Shown piece after piece: positions 1-9,800 of a stretch of 64,000 nt of DNA. Position numbers and translations under genes: made by a program. This DNA comes from Candidatus Levybacteria bacterium RIFCSPHIGHO2_01_FULL_36_15b (GTDB lineage Bacteria > Patescibacteria > Microgenomatia > Levybacterales > UBA12049), in NCBI GenBank assembly GCA_001782045.1, contig MFNK01000003.1, positions 186,001 through 250,000 on the forward strand, read 5' to 3'. The notes below the pieces were generated by a model that saw only the letters and a list, made by a program, of their open reading frames with translations, was not told the origin of the DNA and ran no database searches. How positions within the stretch are numbered: the stretch's first letter is position 1; every line of letters starts with the position of its first letter.

Positions 1-335
1 AAAAAGCAAAAATACTAGCGCATCCTACGGGTAGGCTTTTAAATAACAGAAACGGTTACGATTTAGATTTTGAAATAATATTTAATTATTGTAAAGAAAA
101 TAATAAAGCTCTTGAGATAAATAGCTGGCCACAAAGATTGGATTTACCGGATACACTCGTAAAACGAGCTGTTGAAAAAGGCATAAAACTTGTTATAAAT
201 AGCGACAGTCATGCTGCAAATCAAATGGAATTGCTAAAATATGGAGTCTTCGTTGCGAGAAGAGGTTGGGCAACGCCGAATGACATTCTTAATACAATGA
301 CGTATAATAATGTAGCTAATTGGTTTAATTCTTAA
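1..335 (+). CDS. PolX-like PHP-domain protein, 3' end (partial)
   Basis: Only the last ~110 codons are present; the reading frame is open from base 3 and the start lies outside the window. The translated end contains an AHPTGRLL segment, then ALEINSWPQRLDLPD, then VINSDSHAANQMELLKYGV and ARRGW. That is the usual ending of the C-terminal PHP phosphoesterase domain of bacterial family X DNA polymerases (PolX), where His and Asp residues bind metals for 3'-5' exonuclease activity. A stand-alone PHP hydrolase of the same family is possible because the polymerase part cannot be seen. The stop codon overlaps the Shine-Dalgarno site of lemA, so the two genes are probably co-transcribed. Confidence 0.75.
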   Translation, partial: KAKILAHPTGRLLNNRNGYDLDFEIIFNYCKENNKALEINSWPQRLDLPDTLVKRAVEKGIKLVINSDSHAANQMELLKYGVFVARRGWATPNDILNTMTYNNVANWFNS

Positions 336-343
336 GGAGGTGA
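334..343 (+). promoter_or_regulatory. Very strong Shine-Dalgarno site of lemA
   Basis: AAGGAGGTGA matches the expected 16S anti-Shine-Dalgarno over ten bases and ends four bases before the lemA ATG at 348. It shows that this genome has a functional anti-SD, which matters because most other starts in the window have no SD. Confidence 0.85.
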
Positions 344-347
344 GATT

Positions 348-893
348 ATGAATATTTGGATAATAATTGCCCTTATCGCAGTAGCAGCTTTCATTTGGTT
401 TTTGTACAACAGTATAATTGTTGCAAAACTAAGAATTTCAGAGGCTCTTTCTCAAATTGACGTTCAACTTAAACGAAGAACAGACTTAATACCCAATCTT
501 GTTGAAACAGTAAAGGGGTATGCAAAACACGAAAAAGATTTATTTGAGAAAGTTACAAAAGAAAGAGCAAGCTTGGTTTCAGCAAAGAGCCCAGCACAAA
601 AAGCCGAAGCAAATAATATGCTGTCGGAAACTCTTAAATCGATATTCGCTGTTGCAGAGGCTTACCCTGACTTAAAAGCTAGCCAAAATTTCTTAGAACT
701 TCAAGAAGAAATTTCAGATACGGAAAATAAAATTGCTTATGCAAGACAGTTCTATAATTCAAACGTTTTGGACTATAATACAAAATTGAAAGTGTTTCCT
801 AACGTTTTTATAGCTGGACTTTTTAACTTTAAAGAGGCTGAGTTTTTTGCGGCTTCAGATGAAGAAAAAAAAGAAGTTAAAGTTAAATTTTAA
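348..893 (+). CDS. lemA: LemA family membrane protein
   Basis: A 181-residue protein of normal LemA length. It has one N-terminal membrane segment (about residues 4-22) and then a long helical domain. Typical LemA blocks are visible: QIDVQLKRRTDLIPNLVETV, a KYG-like turn, then ENKIAYARQFYNSNVLDYNT and a C-terminal FKEAEFF. The molecular function of LemA proteins is not well established; the helical domain is expected outside the membrane. The ATG is fixed by the strong SD just upstream. htpX begins two bases after the stop; lemA-htpX is a widespread pairing that suggests a shared role in envelope maintenance. Confidence 0.93.
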   Translation: MNIWIIIALIAVAAFIWFLYNSIIVAKLRISEALSQIDVQLKRRTDLIPNLVETVKGYAKHEKDLFEKVTKERASLVSAKSPAQKAEANNMLSETLKSIFAVAEAYPDLKASQNFLELQEEISDTENKIAYARQFYNSNVLDYNTKLKVFPNVFIAGLFNFKEAEFFAASDEEKKEVKVKF

Positions 894-895
894 CG

Positions 896-1783
896 ATGAA
901 TATCTATTCTGCTATTTCTTCCAATAAATACAAGACTTGGATAATAATGGTATTGTTTGTGCTTATAATCACAACTTTAGTATACGTTTTTTCTAAGGCG
1001 ATGGGTTTTAGCAGTTTGGGTTTAGCAGGATTTGCTCTTATTATCGCAGGCTTTACAAGTATTGGGAGCTACTACTTTTCTGACAAATTAGTCCTTGCAA
1101 CTACCGGTGCAAAGCAAATCAGAAAACAAGACTATCCTGAGTATTTCAGAATAGTAGAGAATCTCTGCATCGGCGCAGGACTTCCTGCTCCAAAAATATA
1201 CGTAATTAATGACCCATCACCAAATGCATTTGCAACCGGCCGAGATCCAAAGCACGCTGTAGTATGCGCAACGACTGGTTTACTTTCTATTATGAGTGAA
1301 TCCGAGCTTGAAGGAGTTATTGCCCATGAATTGTCCCACATTAAAAATTACGACATAAGACTTATGGGAGTTGTTGCAGTACTTGTTGGATTTGTTGCAA
1401 TTTTATCTGATATTTTTATACGGATGACTTTCTACTCGGATGACAGAGATAGCAAGGGTAATCAAATTTTTTTAATTTTAGCCATATTTTTTGCAATTAT
1501 ATCTCCTATTGCTGCTACTTTAATTCAGCTTGCAATTTCAAGAAAAAGAGAATTTCTTGCAGACGCTTCGGGAGTACTTTTAACAAGATATCCCGAAGGG
1601 CTTGCTTCGGCGTTAGAAAAACTTGCAAGAGATCATACGGCACCCAAAACTGCAAGTAATGCTACTGCTCATTTATTTATAGAAAATCCGTTTGATAATA
1701 AAAAGGTCAAAAACTTTTTTACGAGTCTATTTAATACTCACCCTCCGCTTGAAGAAAGAATAAAAATCCTGCGATCAATGTAA
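896..1783 (+). CDS. htpX: HtpX-like membrane zinc metalloprotease
   Basis: A 295-residue M48-family protease. Two hydrophobic segments lie near residues 14-58 and two more after the active site (about 155-175 and 195-215). The zinc-binding HELSH motif is at residues 144-148, followed by KNYDIRLMG, and the third ligand region EFLADASGVLL comes after the later membrane segments, as in HtpX. The family cleaves misfolded membrane proteins with the active site on the cytoplasmic side. The gene starts two bases after lemA with no clear SD, so translation is probably coupled. The length is normal for the family. Confidence 0.95.
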   Translation: MNIYSAISSNKYKTWIIMVLFVLIITTLVYVFSKAMGFSSLGLAGFALIIAGFTSIGSYYFSDKLVLATTGAKQIRKQDYPEYFRIVENLCIGAGLPAPKIYVINDPSPNAFATGRDPKHAVVCATTGLLSIMSESELEGVIAHELSHIKNYDIRLMGVVAVLVGFVAILSDIFIRMTFYSDDRDSKGNQIFLILAIFFAIISPIAATLIQLAISRKREFLADASGVLLTRYPEGLASALEKLARDHTAPKTASNATAHLFIENPFDNKKVKNFFTSLFNTHPPLEERIKILRSM

Positions 1784-1788
1784 TCTAA

Positions 1789-3075
1789 ATGAGATTAGTC
1801 AACGTTTTTTTAATTGTATTTGGAAAATTTTTTATATTTTTAAGCAAGTTTACAAACTTAGGTTCCGGCTCTACTTGGCCTGGGCATATTGCACTGAAAA
1901 TAAACCCCAATTTTAATAAACAACTACTTAAAAGTACAAATGCAGTAAAGATTGTAATAGCAGGCACAAACGGAAAGACCACTACAGGAAGCCTTATTAA
2001 TAGAGTTTTAATATCAAATAAAAAAACAGTTGCGCATAATCAGGCAGGCGCAAACCTTTTAAATGGGCTTGCATCATCCTTAATTCATAATTCAAATACA
2101 TTAGGATTAATTAAAAAAAACTACATAATTTTTGAAAGCGACGAATTTGCGCTGCCACAAATACTTGAAAATATTAACCCCGATTACCTAATTTGTCTAA
2201 ATTTATTTAGGGATCAACTAGATAGATATGGAGAGCTAGATGAAATTGCAAAAAAATGGAAAGAAACAATTAAGAAACTTAGTAAAAACACTACGCTAAT
2301 ACTTAATGCTGATGACCCGTTAGTTTCATATTTGGGAGACGGTAGAAAAAATACCTTATATTTTGGGCTAAGCGAAAAAGAAAATTTAAAAAGAATTAAA
2401 CATGGAGCAGATTCATTACGATGTCCAAAATGCTCATACATGCTTACTTTTAACAAGGTTTACTTTTCTCATTTAGGAGATTGGCATTGTGAAAAGTGTG
2501 GCTTAAAAAGACCAAAACTGTCAATTTCAAATTTTAAGTATTATCCGCTTCCCGGAATATACAATAGATACAACATCCTAGCTGCTTCGCTGCTTCTATT
2601 AAAAGAGAGGTATAACGAGAGGCAAATTATAAACGGATTAAAATTGTTTACCCCTGTTTTTGGAAGACAGGAAAAAATAAGATATAAAAATCACGACATA
2701 ATTATTTTCCTTTCAAAAAATCCCACCAGCTTTAATGAATCACTGTCAACAATTAAGGATTTAAACGAAAAAAATCTAATGTTTGTAATTAATGATAGAA
2801 TTCCGGACGGATTAGATGTTTCCTGGATATGGGATATAGGGATAGAGCGGATAATAGACAAAAGCTATAACATATCCGTATCTGGAGATAGGTGTTATGA
2901 CATGGGAATAAGACTAAAATACGCAGAATTGTTTACGCATATCGAGCAAGATCTTAAAACCGCAATAGATAAAATGATTTCGGGACTTGAAAAAGACGAA
3001 AAGCTATATATTCTTCCTAACTATTCCGCGATGCTTGATATTCGGAAAATTCTTTTAGGAAGAAAGCTCTTATGA
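1789..3075 (+). CDS. murT: Lipid II isoglutaminyl synthase, Mur-ligase subunit MurT
   Basis: A 428-residue Mur ligase with the ATP-binding loop GTNGKTTT at residues 59-66, a SDEFALP stretch typical of MurT, and a four-cysteine zinc ribbon (Cys 212, 215, 234, 237) inserted in the central domain, a hallmark of MurT. The C-terminal part matches the DUF1727 domain. MurT works with GatD to amidate the alpha-carboxyl of D-Glu in the peptidoglycan stem, using glutamine as the ammonia donor. The stop codon overlaps the start of gatD by four bases, as expected for a two-subunit enzyme. The N-terminal UDP-binding domain of MurC-F enzymes is absent, which is normal for MurT. Confidence 0.93.
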   Translation: MRLVNVFLIVFGKFFIFLSKFTNLGSGSTWPGHIALKINPNFNKQLLKSTNAVKIVIAGTNGKTTTGSLINRVLISNKKTVAHNQAGANLLNGLASSLIHNSNTLGLIKKNYIIFESDEFALPQILENINPDYLICLNLFRDQLDRYGELDEIAKKWKETIKKLSKNTTLILNADDPLVSYLGDGRKNTLYFGLSEKENLKRIKHGADSLRCPKCSYMLTFNKVYFSHLGDWHCEKCGLKRPKLSISNFKYYPLPGIYNRYNILAASLLLLKERYNERQIINGLKLFTPVFGRQEKIRYKNHDIIIFLSKNPTSFNESLSTIKDLNEKNLMFVINDRIPDGLDVSWIWDIGIERIIDKSYNISVSGDRCYDMGIRLKYAELFTHIEQDLKTAIDKMISGLEKDEKLYILPNYSAMLDIRKILLGRKLL

Positions 3076-3827
3076 AATACTCTTTAACTATTGGCTGGCT
3101 ATATCCTGAACTCATGAACATATATGGAGATATAGGCAATATTACAACTTTGATAAAAAGATGTGAGTGGAGAAATATTAATTCAGAGGTAAAAATGCTA
3201 AACCCCGGATTTAAATCTGAAGAACTTGTTAATTGTAATTTATTAATTATGGGTGGGGCTCAAGATAAGCAACAAACAGTAGTTAATAAAGATCTAAAAA
3301 GGGTAAAGAAAGAACTGTGCCAAATGATTGAAAAGGGAATTCCTGGACTTTATGTATGCGGAGGATTTCAATTTTTAGGAAAGTACTACAAGGAAGCAGA
3401 CGGTACTATTATAGATGGGCTTGGGGTGCTTGATTTATATACTGAAAATTCCGGCGAAAACATTGATAGGCTTATTGGGAATATGGTATTCATGCCTGAA
3501 GTTAAAGAATTAAATAAACCTATTGTTGGTTTTGAAAACCATGGTGGAAGAACTTATTTGGGAAGGAAAATTAAGCCGTTTGGAAAAGTTATTAAAGGGT
3601 TCGGGAATAATGGAAAAGACTTAACAGAAGGAGCTATTTACAAAGAAACTTTTGGAACATATTCGCATGGACCTATTTTGCCTAAAAACCCGGAATTTGC
3701 CGATTATTTAATAACAAAGGCTTTAGAAAAAAAATATAATTCAAGAATTACCTTAAAATCCCTGGATGGTTCCTTGGAGGATAATGCAAGACTAGTAATT
3801 GCTAAAAGCCTTGACATTGAAATATAA
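3072..3827 (+). CDS. gatD: Lipid II isoglutaminyl synthase, glutaminase subunit GatD
   Basis: A 251-residue class I glutamine amidotransferase-like (CobB/CobQ-type) domain. The nucleophile is Cys96 in YVCGGFQFLG, and the catalytic histidine is in TYSHGPILPKNP near residue 197. GFENHGGRT in the middle is also typical of GatD. The enzyme releases ammonia from glutamine and channels it to MurT. It overlaps murT by four bases. Its last codons contain the promoter of gatC, so murT-gatD and gatCAB-dnaE can be expressed separately although they lie head to tail. Confidence 0.93.
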   Translation: MKYSLTIGWLYPELMNIYGDIGNITTLIKRCEWRNINSEVKMLNPGFKSEELVNCNLLIMGGAQDKQQTVVNKDLKRVKKELCQMIEKGIPGLYVCGGFQFLGKYYKEADGTIIDGLGVLDLYTENSGENIDRLIGNMVFMPEVKELNKPIVGFENHGGRTYLGRKIKPFGKVIKGFGNNGKDLTEGAIYKETFGTYSHGPILPKNPEFADYLITKALEKKYNSRITLKSLDGSLEDNARLVIAKSLDIEI

Positions 3828-3835
3828 TAATTTTG
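3799..3835 (+). promoter_or_regulatory. Predicted promoter of gatC, leaderless
   Basis: A perfect -10 box TATAAT lies at 3823-3828 and a weak -35 TTGCTA at 3799-3804 with an 18-base spacer, inside the end of gatD. The gap from the -10 to the gatC ATG at 3836 is exactly seven bases (AATTTTG), so transcription should start at or next to the A of the start codon. There is no Shine-Dalgarno site. Confidence 0.6.
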
Positions 3836-4120
3836 ATGAAATTCGATGTTTCCCACATTGCCAAACTGGCAAATCTTACTTTAAATCCCTCAGAAAAAAA
3901 TAAGTTGGAAAAGGAATTAGAAGAAACTCTTAAGTTTATTAATAACTTAAACGAAATTGATACCACGGGAATTGAGCCTACTTCTCAAGTAACTGGATTG
4001 GAAAACATAACAAGAGAAGACGAGGCAATTCCTTCTTTTCCGCAAGATGATGCACTTAAAAATGCGAAATTAACACACAACGGATTTTTTAAAGTTAAAG
4101 CAATTTTGAATAATGAATAA
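3836..4120 (+). CDS. gatC: Asp/Glu-tRNA amidotransferase subunit C
   Basis: A 94-residue protein with the GatC pattern: HIAKLANL at the start, LEETLKFINNLNEIDT, then a PTSQV segment and the REDE block before a short helix. GatC stabilises the GatA-GatB complex that turns Glu-tRNA(Gln) and Asp-tRNA(Asn) into Gln-tRNA and Asn-tRNA. The frame also has a TTG three bases earlier (3833), but the ATG at 3836 sits seven bases after a TATAAT box and gives the normal N-terminus, so I chose it. The gene overlaps gatA by eight bases. Confidence 0.92.
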   Translation: MKFDVSHIAKLANLTLNPSEKNKLEKELEETLKFINNLNEIDTTGIEPTSQVTGLENITREDEAIPSFPQDDALKNAKLTHNGFFKVKAILNNE

Positions 4121-5534
4121 GCTAAATGAGCATACTATTAAACAAGCGAGGGAAGGTTTAAGAAGGAAAGATTTTAGTTCTGTTGAATTAACCAAAGCCT
4201 GTCTTGAGCAAATTAATAAAGCTGAGCCTAGTATAAATGCCTTTGTCACAATCTGCAAAAAAGAAGCGCTAGTGCAAGCAAAAGAAGCGGACAAATTAAT
4301 TTCTAGTAACCAAGATTTACCTCTGTTGGGGATTCCTATTGCAGTAAAAGATAATTTGTCTACTCTGGGAATAAGAACAACTGCATCAAGTAAGGTTTTA
4401 GACGATTATATCCCACCTTATGATGCAACTGTAATAAAAAAATTAAAAGACGCAGGCGCTGTGCTACTTGGAAAAACTAACATGGATGCTTGGGCTCATG
4501 GCTCCTCAACGGAAACTTCAGATTATGGAACAACTAAAAACCCATGGAATACCAATCACTTACCCGGAGGTTCATCCGGCGGATCTGCTGCGGCCGTAGC
4601 AGCAGACGAGGCTATTGCGGCAATTGGAACCGAAACTGCAGGCTCTATTAGACAACCTGCTTCGTGGTGTGGAGTTGTAGGCCTTAAGCCAACATATGGA
4701 AGAGTTTCGCGCTACGGAGTTATTGCAATGGCATCGTCACTAGATTCTCCTGGCCCTATTACTAAAACTGTTGAAGATTCTGCTTCCCTGTTACAGGTTT
4801 TGGCTGGAAAAGATGAATATGATGCCACTACTTCCCCACTACCGATAGGGGACTATACACTACCCATAGAGAGCAAATTAAATAATTTAAAAATTGGAAT
4901 TTCAGACGAATATTTTATCGAAGGAATAGATGTAGAAGTTAAACGAGAAGTTCTGGATTCAATTAAGAAGTTTGAAGAAATGGGTGCAAAAATAGAAAAA
5001 ATTAAACTTTTTGACCCGCGTTACGCAATAGATGTATATACAATAATCCAGCGTTCTGAAGTAAGCTCTAATCTAGCTCGATATGATGGTATTCGTTATG
5101 GCTCTGAAAGAGAAAAATTTGGAGATGAAGCAAAAAGAAGAATTATATTAGGAACATATGCATTATCTTCCGGATATTATGATCAATATTATAATAAAGC
5201 CTCCAAAGTCAGGTCTGTAATTATTGAGGATTTTAAGAAGGCTTTTGAAAAAATAGACGTAATACTTACTCCTACTTCCCCATCGCTTCCCCTTCCGATC
5301 GGAGCAACTAATAAATCTATAATGTTTGGAGAAATTGCTGATGTATTAGTTGAACCATCTTCAATTGCAGGATTGCCTGGAATAAGTATTCCCATTGGGT
5401 TTGCAAAAAAACTTCCAATTGGTATGCAGATAATTGGCCCACAGTTTGCTGAAGAACTAATTTTACAAGTTGCTGGAACATACGAGAAAAAGACTGAAAA
5501 GGAAGAATGGAGAAAAATAAAACCTAATTTATGA
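4113..5534 (+). CDS. gatA: Asp/Glu-tRNA amidotransferase subunit A
   Basis: A 473-residue amidase-signature enzyme. The catalytic triad is in place: Lys79 in AVKDNL, Ser154 (cis-Ser) in PGGSSGGS, and Ser178 in GTETAGSIRQPA, the same numbering as well-studied GatA proteins. It hydrolyses glutamine and passes ammonia to GatB. It overlaps gatC upstream and gatB downstream (four bases), forming a tight gatCAB operon. No glutaminyl-tRNA synthetase is in the window, which fits reliance on transamidation. Length and motifs are normal. Confidence 0.97.
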   Translation: MNKLNEHTIKQAREGLRRKDFSSVELTKACLEQINKAEPSINAFVTICKKEALVQAKEADKLISSNQDLPLLGIPIAVKDNLSTLGIRTTASSKVLDDYIPPYDATVIKKLKDAGAVLLGKTNMDAWAHGSSTETSDYGTTKNPWNTNHLPGGSSGGSAAAVAADEAIAAIGTETAGSIRQPASWCGVVGLKPTYGRVSRYGVIAMASSLDSPGPITKTVEDSASLLQVLAGKDEYDATTSPLPIGDYTLPIESKLNNLKIGISDEYFIEGIDVEVKREVLDSIKKFEEMGAKIEKIKLFDPRYAIDVYTIIQRSEVSSNLARYDGIRYGSEREKFGDEAKRRIILGTYALSSGYYDQYYNKASKVRSVIIEDFKKAFEKIDVILTPTSPSLPLPIGATNKSIMFGEIADVLVEPSSIAGLPGISIPIGFAKKLPIGMQIIGPQFAEELILQVAGTYEKKTEKEEWRKIKPNL

Positions 5535-6853
5535 AATACACGCCAGTTATTGGATTAGAAGTACACGTAGAACTAAAAACAAATTCAAAAATGTTTTGCA
5601 GATGTTCCGCAGATTACTTTGGTAAAAAACCAAACACTCACACTTGTCCCGTTTGCCTAGGGCTTCCCGGAGCACTTCCCTACCCGAATAAAAAAGCAAT
5701 TGAATGGTGCTTAATGATTGGCCTTGCACTGAATTGCGAGATTTCTTTATTTTCTAAATTTGATAGAAAAAATTACTTTTATCCAGACCTTCCTAAGGGA
5801 TATCAGATTTCTCAATACGATGAGCCTTTTTGTAAAAACGGCTTTATTGATCTTTCAAATAAGAAAAGAGTTGGGATTCGAAGAGTTCACATGGAGGAAG
5901 ATACGGGAAAGTTAATTCACGAGGGAAACTCTACTTTAATTGATTTTAATCGTTCAGGAGTTCCCCTTGTGGAAATTGTAACTGACCCAGATTTTGAAAG
6001 TGCAGGTGAAGTTGTTGAATATTTAAAAAAAATACAGCAAATTGTTAGAACACTAGGCGTTTCAAATGCTGATTTAGAACGTGGAGACATGAGAATGGAG
6101 CCTAATATATCACTGAAAAACGAAGGGCAAAAAGAATTACCAAAGTACAGAATAGAGGTTAAGAATATAAATTCCTTTAAATTAGTAGATAAAGCAATTG
6201 AGGCAGAGATTGATAGGCAAACACAAAATCCAGGACAAAGATTTCAAGCAACGATGAGATATGATGAAAAAACAAATACTACGGTAACAATGCGCTTGAA
6301 GGAAGAAGCCGCAGATTACAGGTATTTTCCCGAACCAGATATTCCCCCATTCCATTGGCAACAGGCTTACATTGAAAAACTAAAAAAGGATGCCAAAGTC
6401 ATGATGGATAAACCCTCTGAAGAAGAAGAAAGAACTCAGGAGTTACTTATCAAATTTTCACCCATCTCACCAGTAAGCGCAGCTACCATAGCAAGAGATC
6501 CCAAGTTTTATAGCTCATATGGTGGAACGGCTTCAATAGGAAAAGATGAGTTTGGAACACCATATCAAGGAACTGCAAATGCCATAATAAATCAAAAAGT
6601 ACCCTTGGTAGGCATTTCTGACGAAGAAAGAGCCAAAATAATTGCAGATTTAAATAGGGTCTCTGATGTAGACGAAGACGAGTTAAATAAAACAATAGAC
6701 GAGGTTTTAAAAGAAAATAAAAGTGCAGTTGAGGACTACAAAAAAGGTAAGGAAAACGCTATAATGTTTCTAGTGGGACAGGTGATGCGTATGTTTCCAC
6801 AAAAAATAGACGTATCAAAAGTTAAGGCGAGTTTACTCGCGAAAATTAAGTAA
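5531..6853 (+). CDS. gatB: Asp/Glu-tRNA amidotransferase subunit B
   Basis: A 440-residue GatB. The N-terminal cradle begins VIGLEVHVEL; the zinc-binding cysteines are Cys23, 25, 39 and 42 (CRC and CPVC), followed by LGLPGALP. RMEPNISL and YRYFPEPDIPP are further GatB signatures. The C-terminal ~130 residues are the helical and YqeY-like tail that contacts tRNA. It activates the carboxyl of the mischarged tRNA with ATP and accepts ammonia from GatA. The length is somewhat under the usual ~475. dnaE follows after one base, so it probably shares this transcript. Confidence 0.97.
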   Translation: MKYTPVIGLEVHVELKTNSKMFCRCSADYFGKKPNTHTCPVCLGLPGALPYPNKKAIEWCLMIGLALNCEISLFSKFDRKNYFYPDLPKGYQISQYDEPFCKNGFIDLSNKKRVGIRRVHMEEDTGKLIHEGNSTLIDFNRSGVPLVEIVTDPDFESAGEVVEYLKKIQQIVRTLGVSNADLERGDMRMEPNISLKNEGQKELPKYRIEVKNINSFKLVDKAIEAEIDRQTQNPGQRFQATMRYDEKTNTTVTMRLKEEAADYRYFPEPDIPPFHWQQAYIEKLKKDAKVMMDKPSEEEERTQELLIKFSPISPVSAATIARDPKFYSSYGGTASIGKDEFGTPYQGTANAIINQKVPLVGISDEERAKIIADLNRVSDVDEDELNKTIDEVLKENKSAVEDYKKGKENAIMFLVGQVMRMFPQKIDVSKVKASLLAKIK

Positions 6854-6854
6854 A

Positions 6855-9800
6855 ATGGCAGATTTCGTACATCTTCACAACCACAGCGAATATTCACTGC
6901 TTGATGGTCTTTCTAAAATCGAAGAGATGGTAAGACGTGTTAAAGAACTAGGAATGAAAGCTATCGCCATCACAGATCATGGAAATATGTACGGAACAAT
7001 AACTTTTTATAAAACTTGCATGGCGGAAGGAATTAAACCAATTATAGGTGCGGAAATCTATGTCGCCAAGAGATCTAGAACAGATAAAGAAGCTGGAATA
7101 GATTCGGATTCTAATCACTTAATTCTTCTTGCTAAAGATTTAACAGGCTATAAGAATCTAATGAAAATAATATCTATCGCAAGCCTAGAGGGTTACTATT
7201 ATAGACCGAGAACTGATATGGACTTGCTAAAGCAATATTCCGAAGGACTAATTTGCTTAAGCGCTTGTCTTAACGGATTTGTATCAGAACCTTTAATGAA
7301 AAATGAAGTAAAAATTGCAAGAGAAAGGGCTATTAAATTATCTGAAATTTTTGGAAAAGATAATTTTTACTTAGAGCTACAAAAACACCCAAATATAAAA
7401 GACCAAGATGTATTGAATGCTAAATTAATTGAGCTCTCTCAAAGCTTAGGTATTCCATTAGTAGCCACAAATGATAATCATTATGTAAATGCTGACGATG
7501 CCCCAGCCCAAGAAGCTCTACTTTGTATACAAACCCAAACAACTCTAGATACGAAAGGTAGAAAACTATCCATGATTGACTCTCCCGATTTTTATATAAA
7601 ATCTTCAGAAGAAATGACAGGACTTTTTATTCAAACTCCTGAAGCGCTGGAAAATACGGTAAAAATTGCAGAAATGTGTAGTTTAGAAATACCTATGGAT
7701 AAATGGATTCTTCCTAATTTTGAGGTGCCTGGTGGGAAAGCCCCAAGTGAATTTATTGTAGAAAAGGTTAACGAGGGGCTTTTAAAAAGATATAAAAAGG
7801 TTACCAAGGAAATGAAAGAAAGAGCGGATTATGAATTATCTGTTATTCTAAAAAAAGGATACGAAACCTATATTCTTATAGTCGCAGATTTTGTCAATTG
7901 GGCAAAGGGGCAAGGAATAACTGTTGGACCCGGTAGGGGCTCTAACGCAGGTTCTATTGTTTCTTACGCTTTGGAAATATCAGACATTGACCCATTATTT
8001 TTCAAATTACCCTTTGAGAGGTTTTTAAATCCCATGAGGCCTTCACCGCCTGACATAGATCTAGACTTTGCAGATAATAGAAGAGACGAAGTTATAGAAT
8101 ATGTTAGACAAAAATATGGAAGGGACAAGGTAGCACAAATTATAACCTTCGGAACTATGGAAGCAAGGGGTTCTGTAAGGGATATTGGAAGAGTAATGGG
8201 ATATCCATATTCGATTCCAGACAGAATATCAAAAATGATTCCACCCGGCTGGCAAGGTCACGCAATGACAATAGATAAAGCCTTAGAACAAAGCCCTGAG
8301 CTTTCTATTGCATATAACATGGAGGAGGATACAAAAAAAATACTGACTCTTGCTAGAAAAGTAGAAGGAGTCGCAAGACACGCCTCGGTTCATGCAGCAG
8401 GAGTGGTTATAGCAGATAAAGATATAACTGAATATAGTCCATTACAACGTGAAACAAATGGAGAAAAAATAATTACACAGTATGATATGTACTCCATTGG
8501 CGCAGATTATAACGGCGTAGGGCTTCTAAAAATGGACTTTTTGGGTCTTAGAAATTTAACAATCATTCAAGAAGCTCTTTTGTTTATTAGTGTCAACAAA
8601 AAAATAAACGTTGATTTTTCAAAAATATCTTTTGAAGATAAAAAAACATATGACTTACTTTCATCGGGAGAAACAACCGGCATTTTCCAGCTTGAGTCTG
8701 CTGGCATGAGAAGATATGTAAAAGAGCTTAAACCGACTACAATTTTTGATCTTCAGGCTATGGTAGCACTATATAGACCTGGACCCATGGCCAACATTCC
8801 AGAGTTTATAAAAAGAAAGAACAACCCTAAATTAATTACGTATCCTGATCCTAGATTAAAAGACATACTAAAAGAATCATATGGAATTATCACATTTCAA
8901 GACGATCTGCTTCTTACTGCAATTAGCGTAGCCGGGTACTCATGGCTTGAAGCGGATAAGCTTCGAAAAGCAGTAGGTAAAAAAATTCCTGCTGAAATGA
9001 AAAAAGAACATGATAATTTTGTTTCAGGATGTATTAAAAACGGAATGGAGAAAAACAAGGCAGAGTCTTTATGGAAGCTATTTGAACCATTTGCGGGATA
9101 CGGTTTTGGGAAAGCTCATGCTGCGTGCTATGCAACAATTGCATTCAGAACTGCTTATTTAAAAGCGAATTACCCTGTAGAATTTATGACCGCACTATTA
9201 ACTGCAGAATCAAGGGGAACAACCGGTCCTGTTAAGAATGAAAAAATTGCACAAGCTATAGCGGAATGCAAAAGACTTGGGGTAGAGGTAAAACCGCCCG
9301 ACATAAATTTTTCTGAATCAGATTTTTCAATTGAGAATGAAAATAAAATTAGATTCGGTCTTTCAGCAATAAAAAACGTCGGGGATGCGGCTATTAAAGA
9401 AATATTGGAACAAAGAAATAAAGCTCACTTTACAAGCTTTGAAGATTTTTGTAAAAGAATTGATCTTTCAACGGTCAATAAAAAAACTATCGAGAGCTTA
9501 ATTAAAGCAGGGTCCATGGATAAGTTTGGAAACAGAGCTAAACTTTTAATGATATATCCTGAATTAGTTGAAAAAGCAAACAAGAAAAAAAGAGATACTC
9601 ATGGAGGGCAAACAAGTCTTTTCGGCGACGAAACAGAAAACGAGAGACAATCTTCTTCACCATCATCGGATGAAATTGCGGATTTTTCTTCAAATGAAAA
9701 ACTTGCGTTTGAGAAAGAATTTTTGGGTTTTTACCTTACCGCTCATCCACAAATGGAAAATTTAATAAAAATAAAGTCTGAAATAACTCATGAAATAAAC

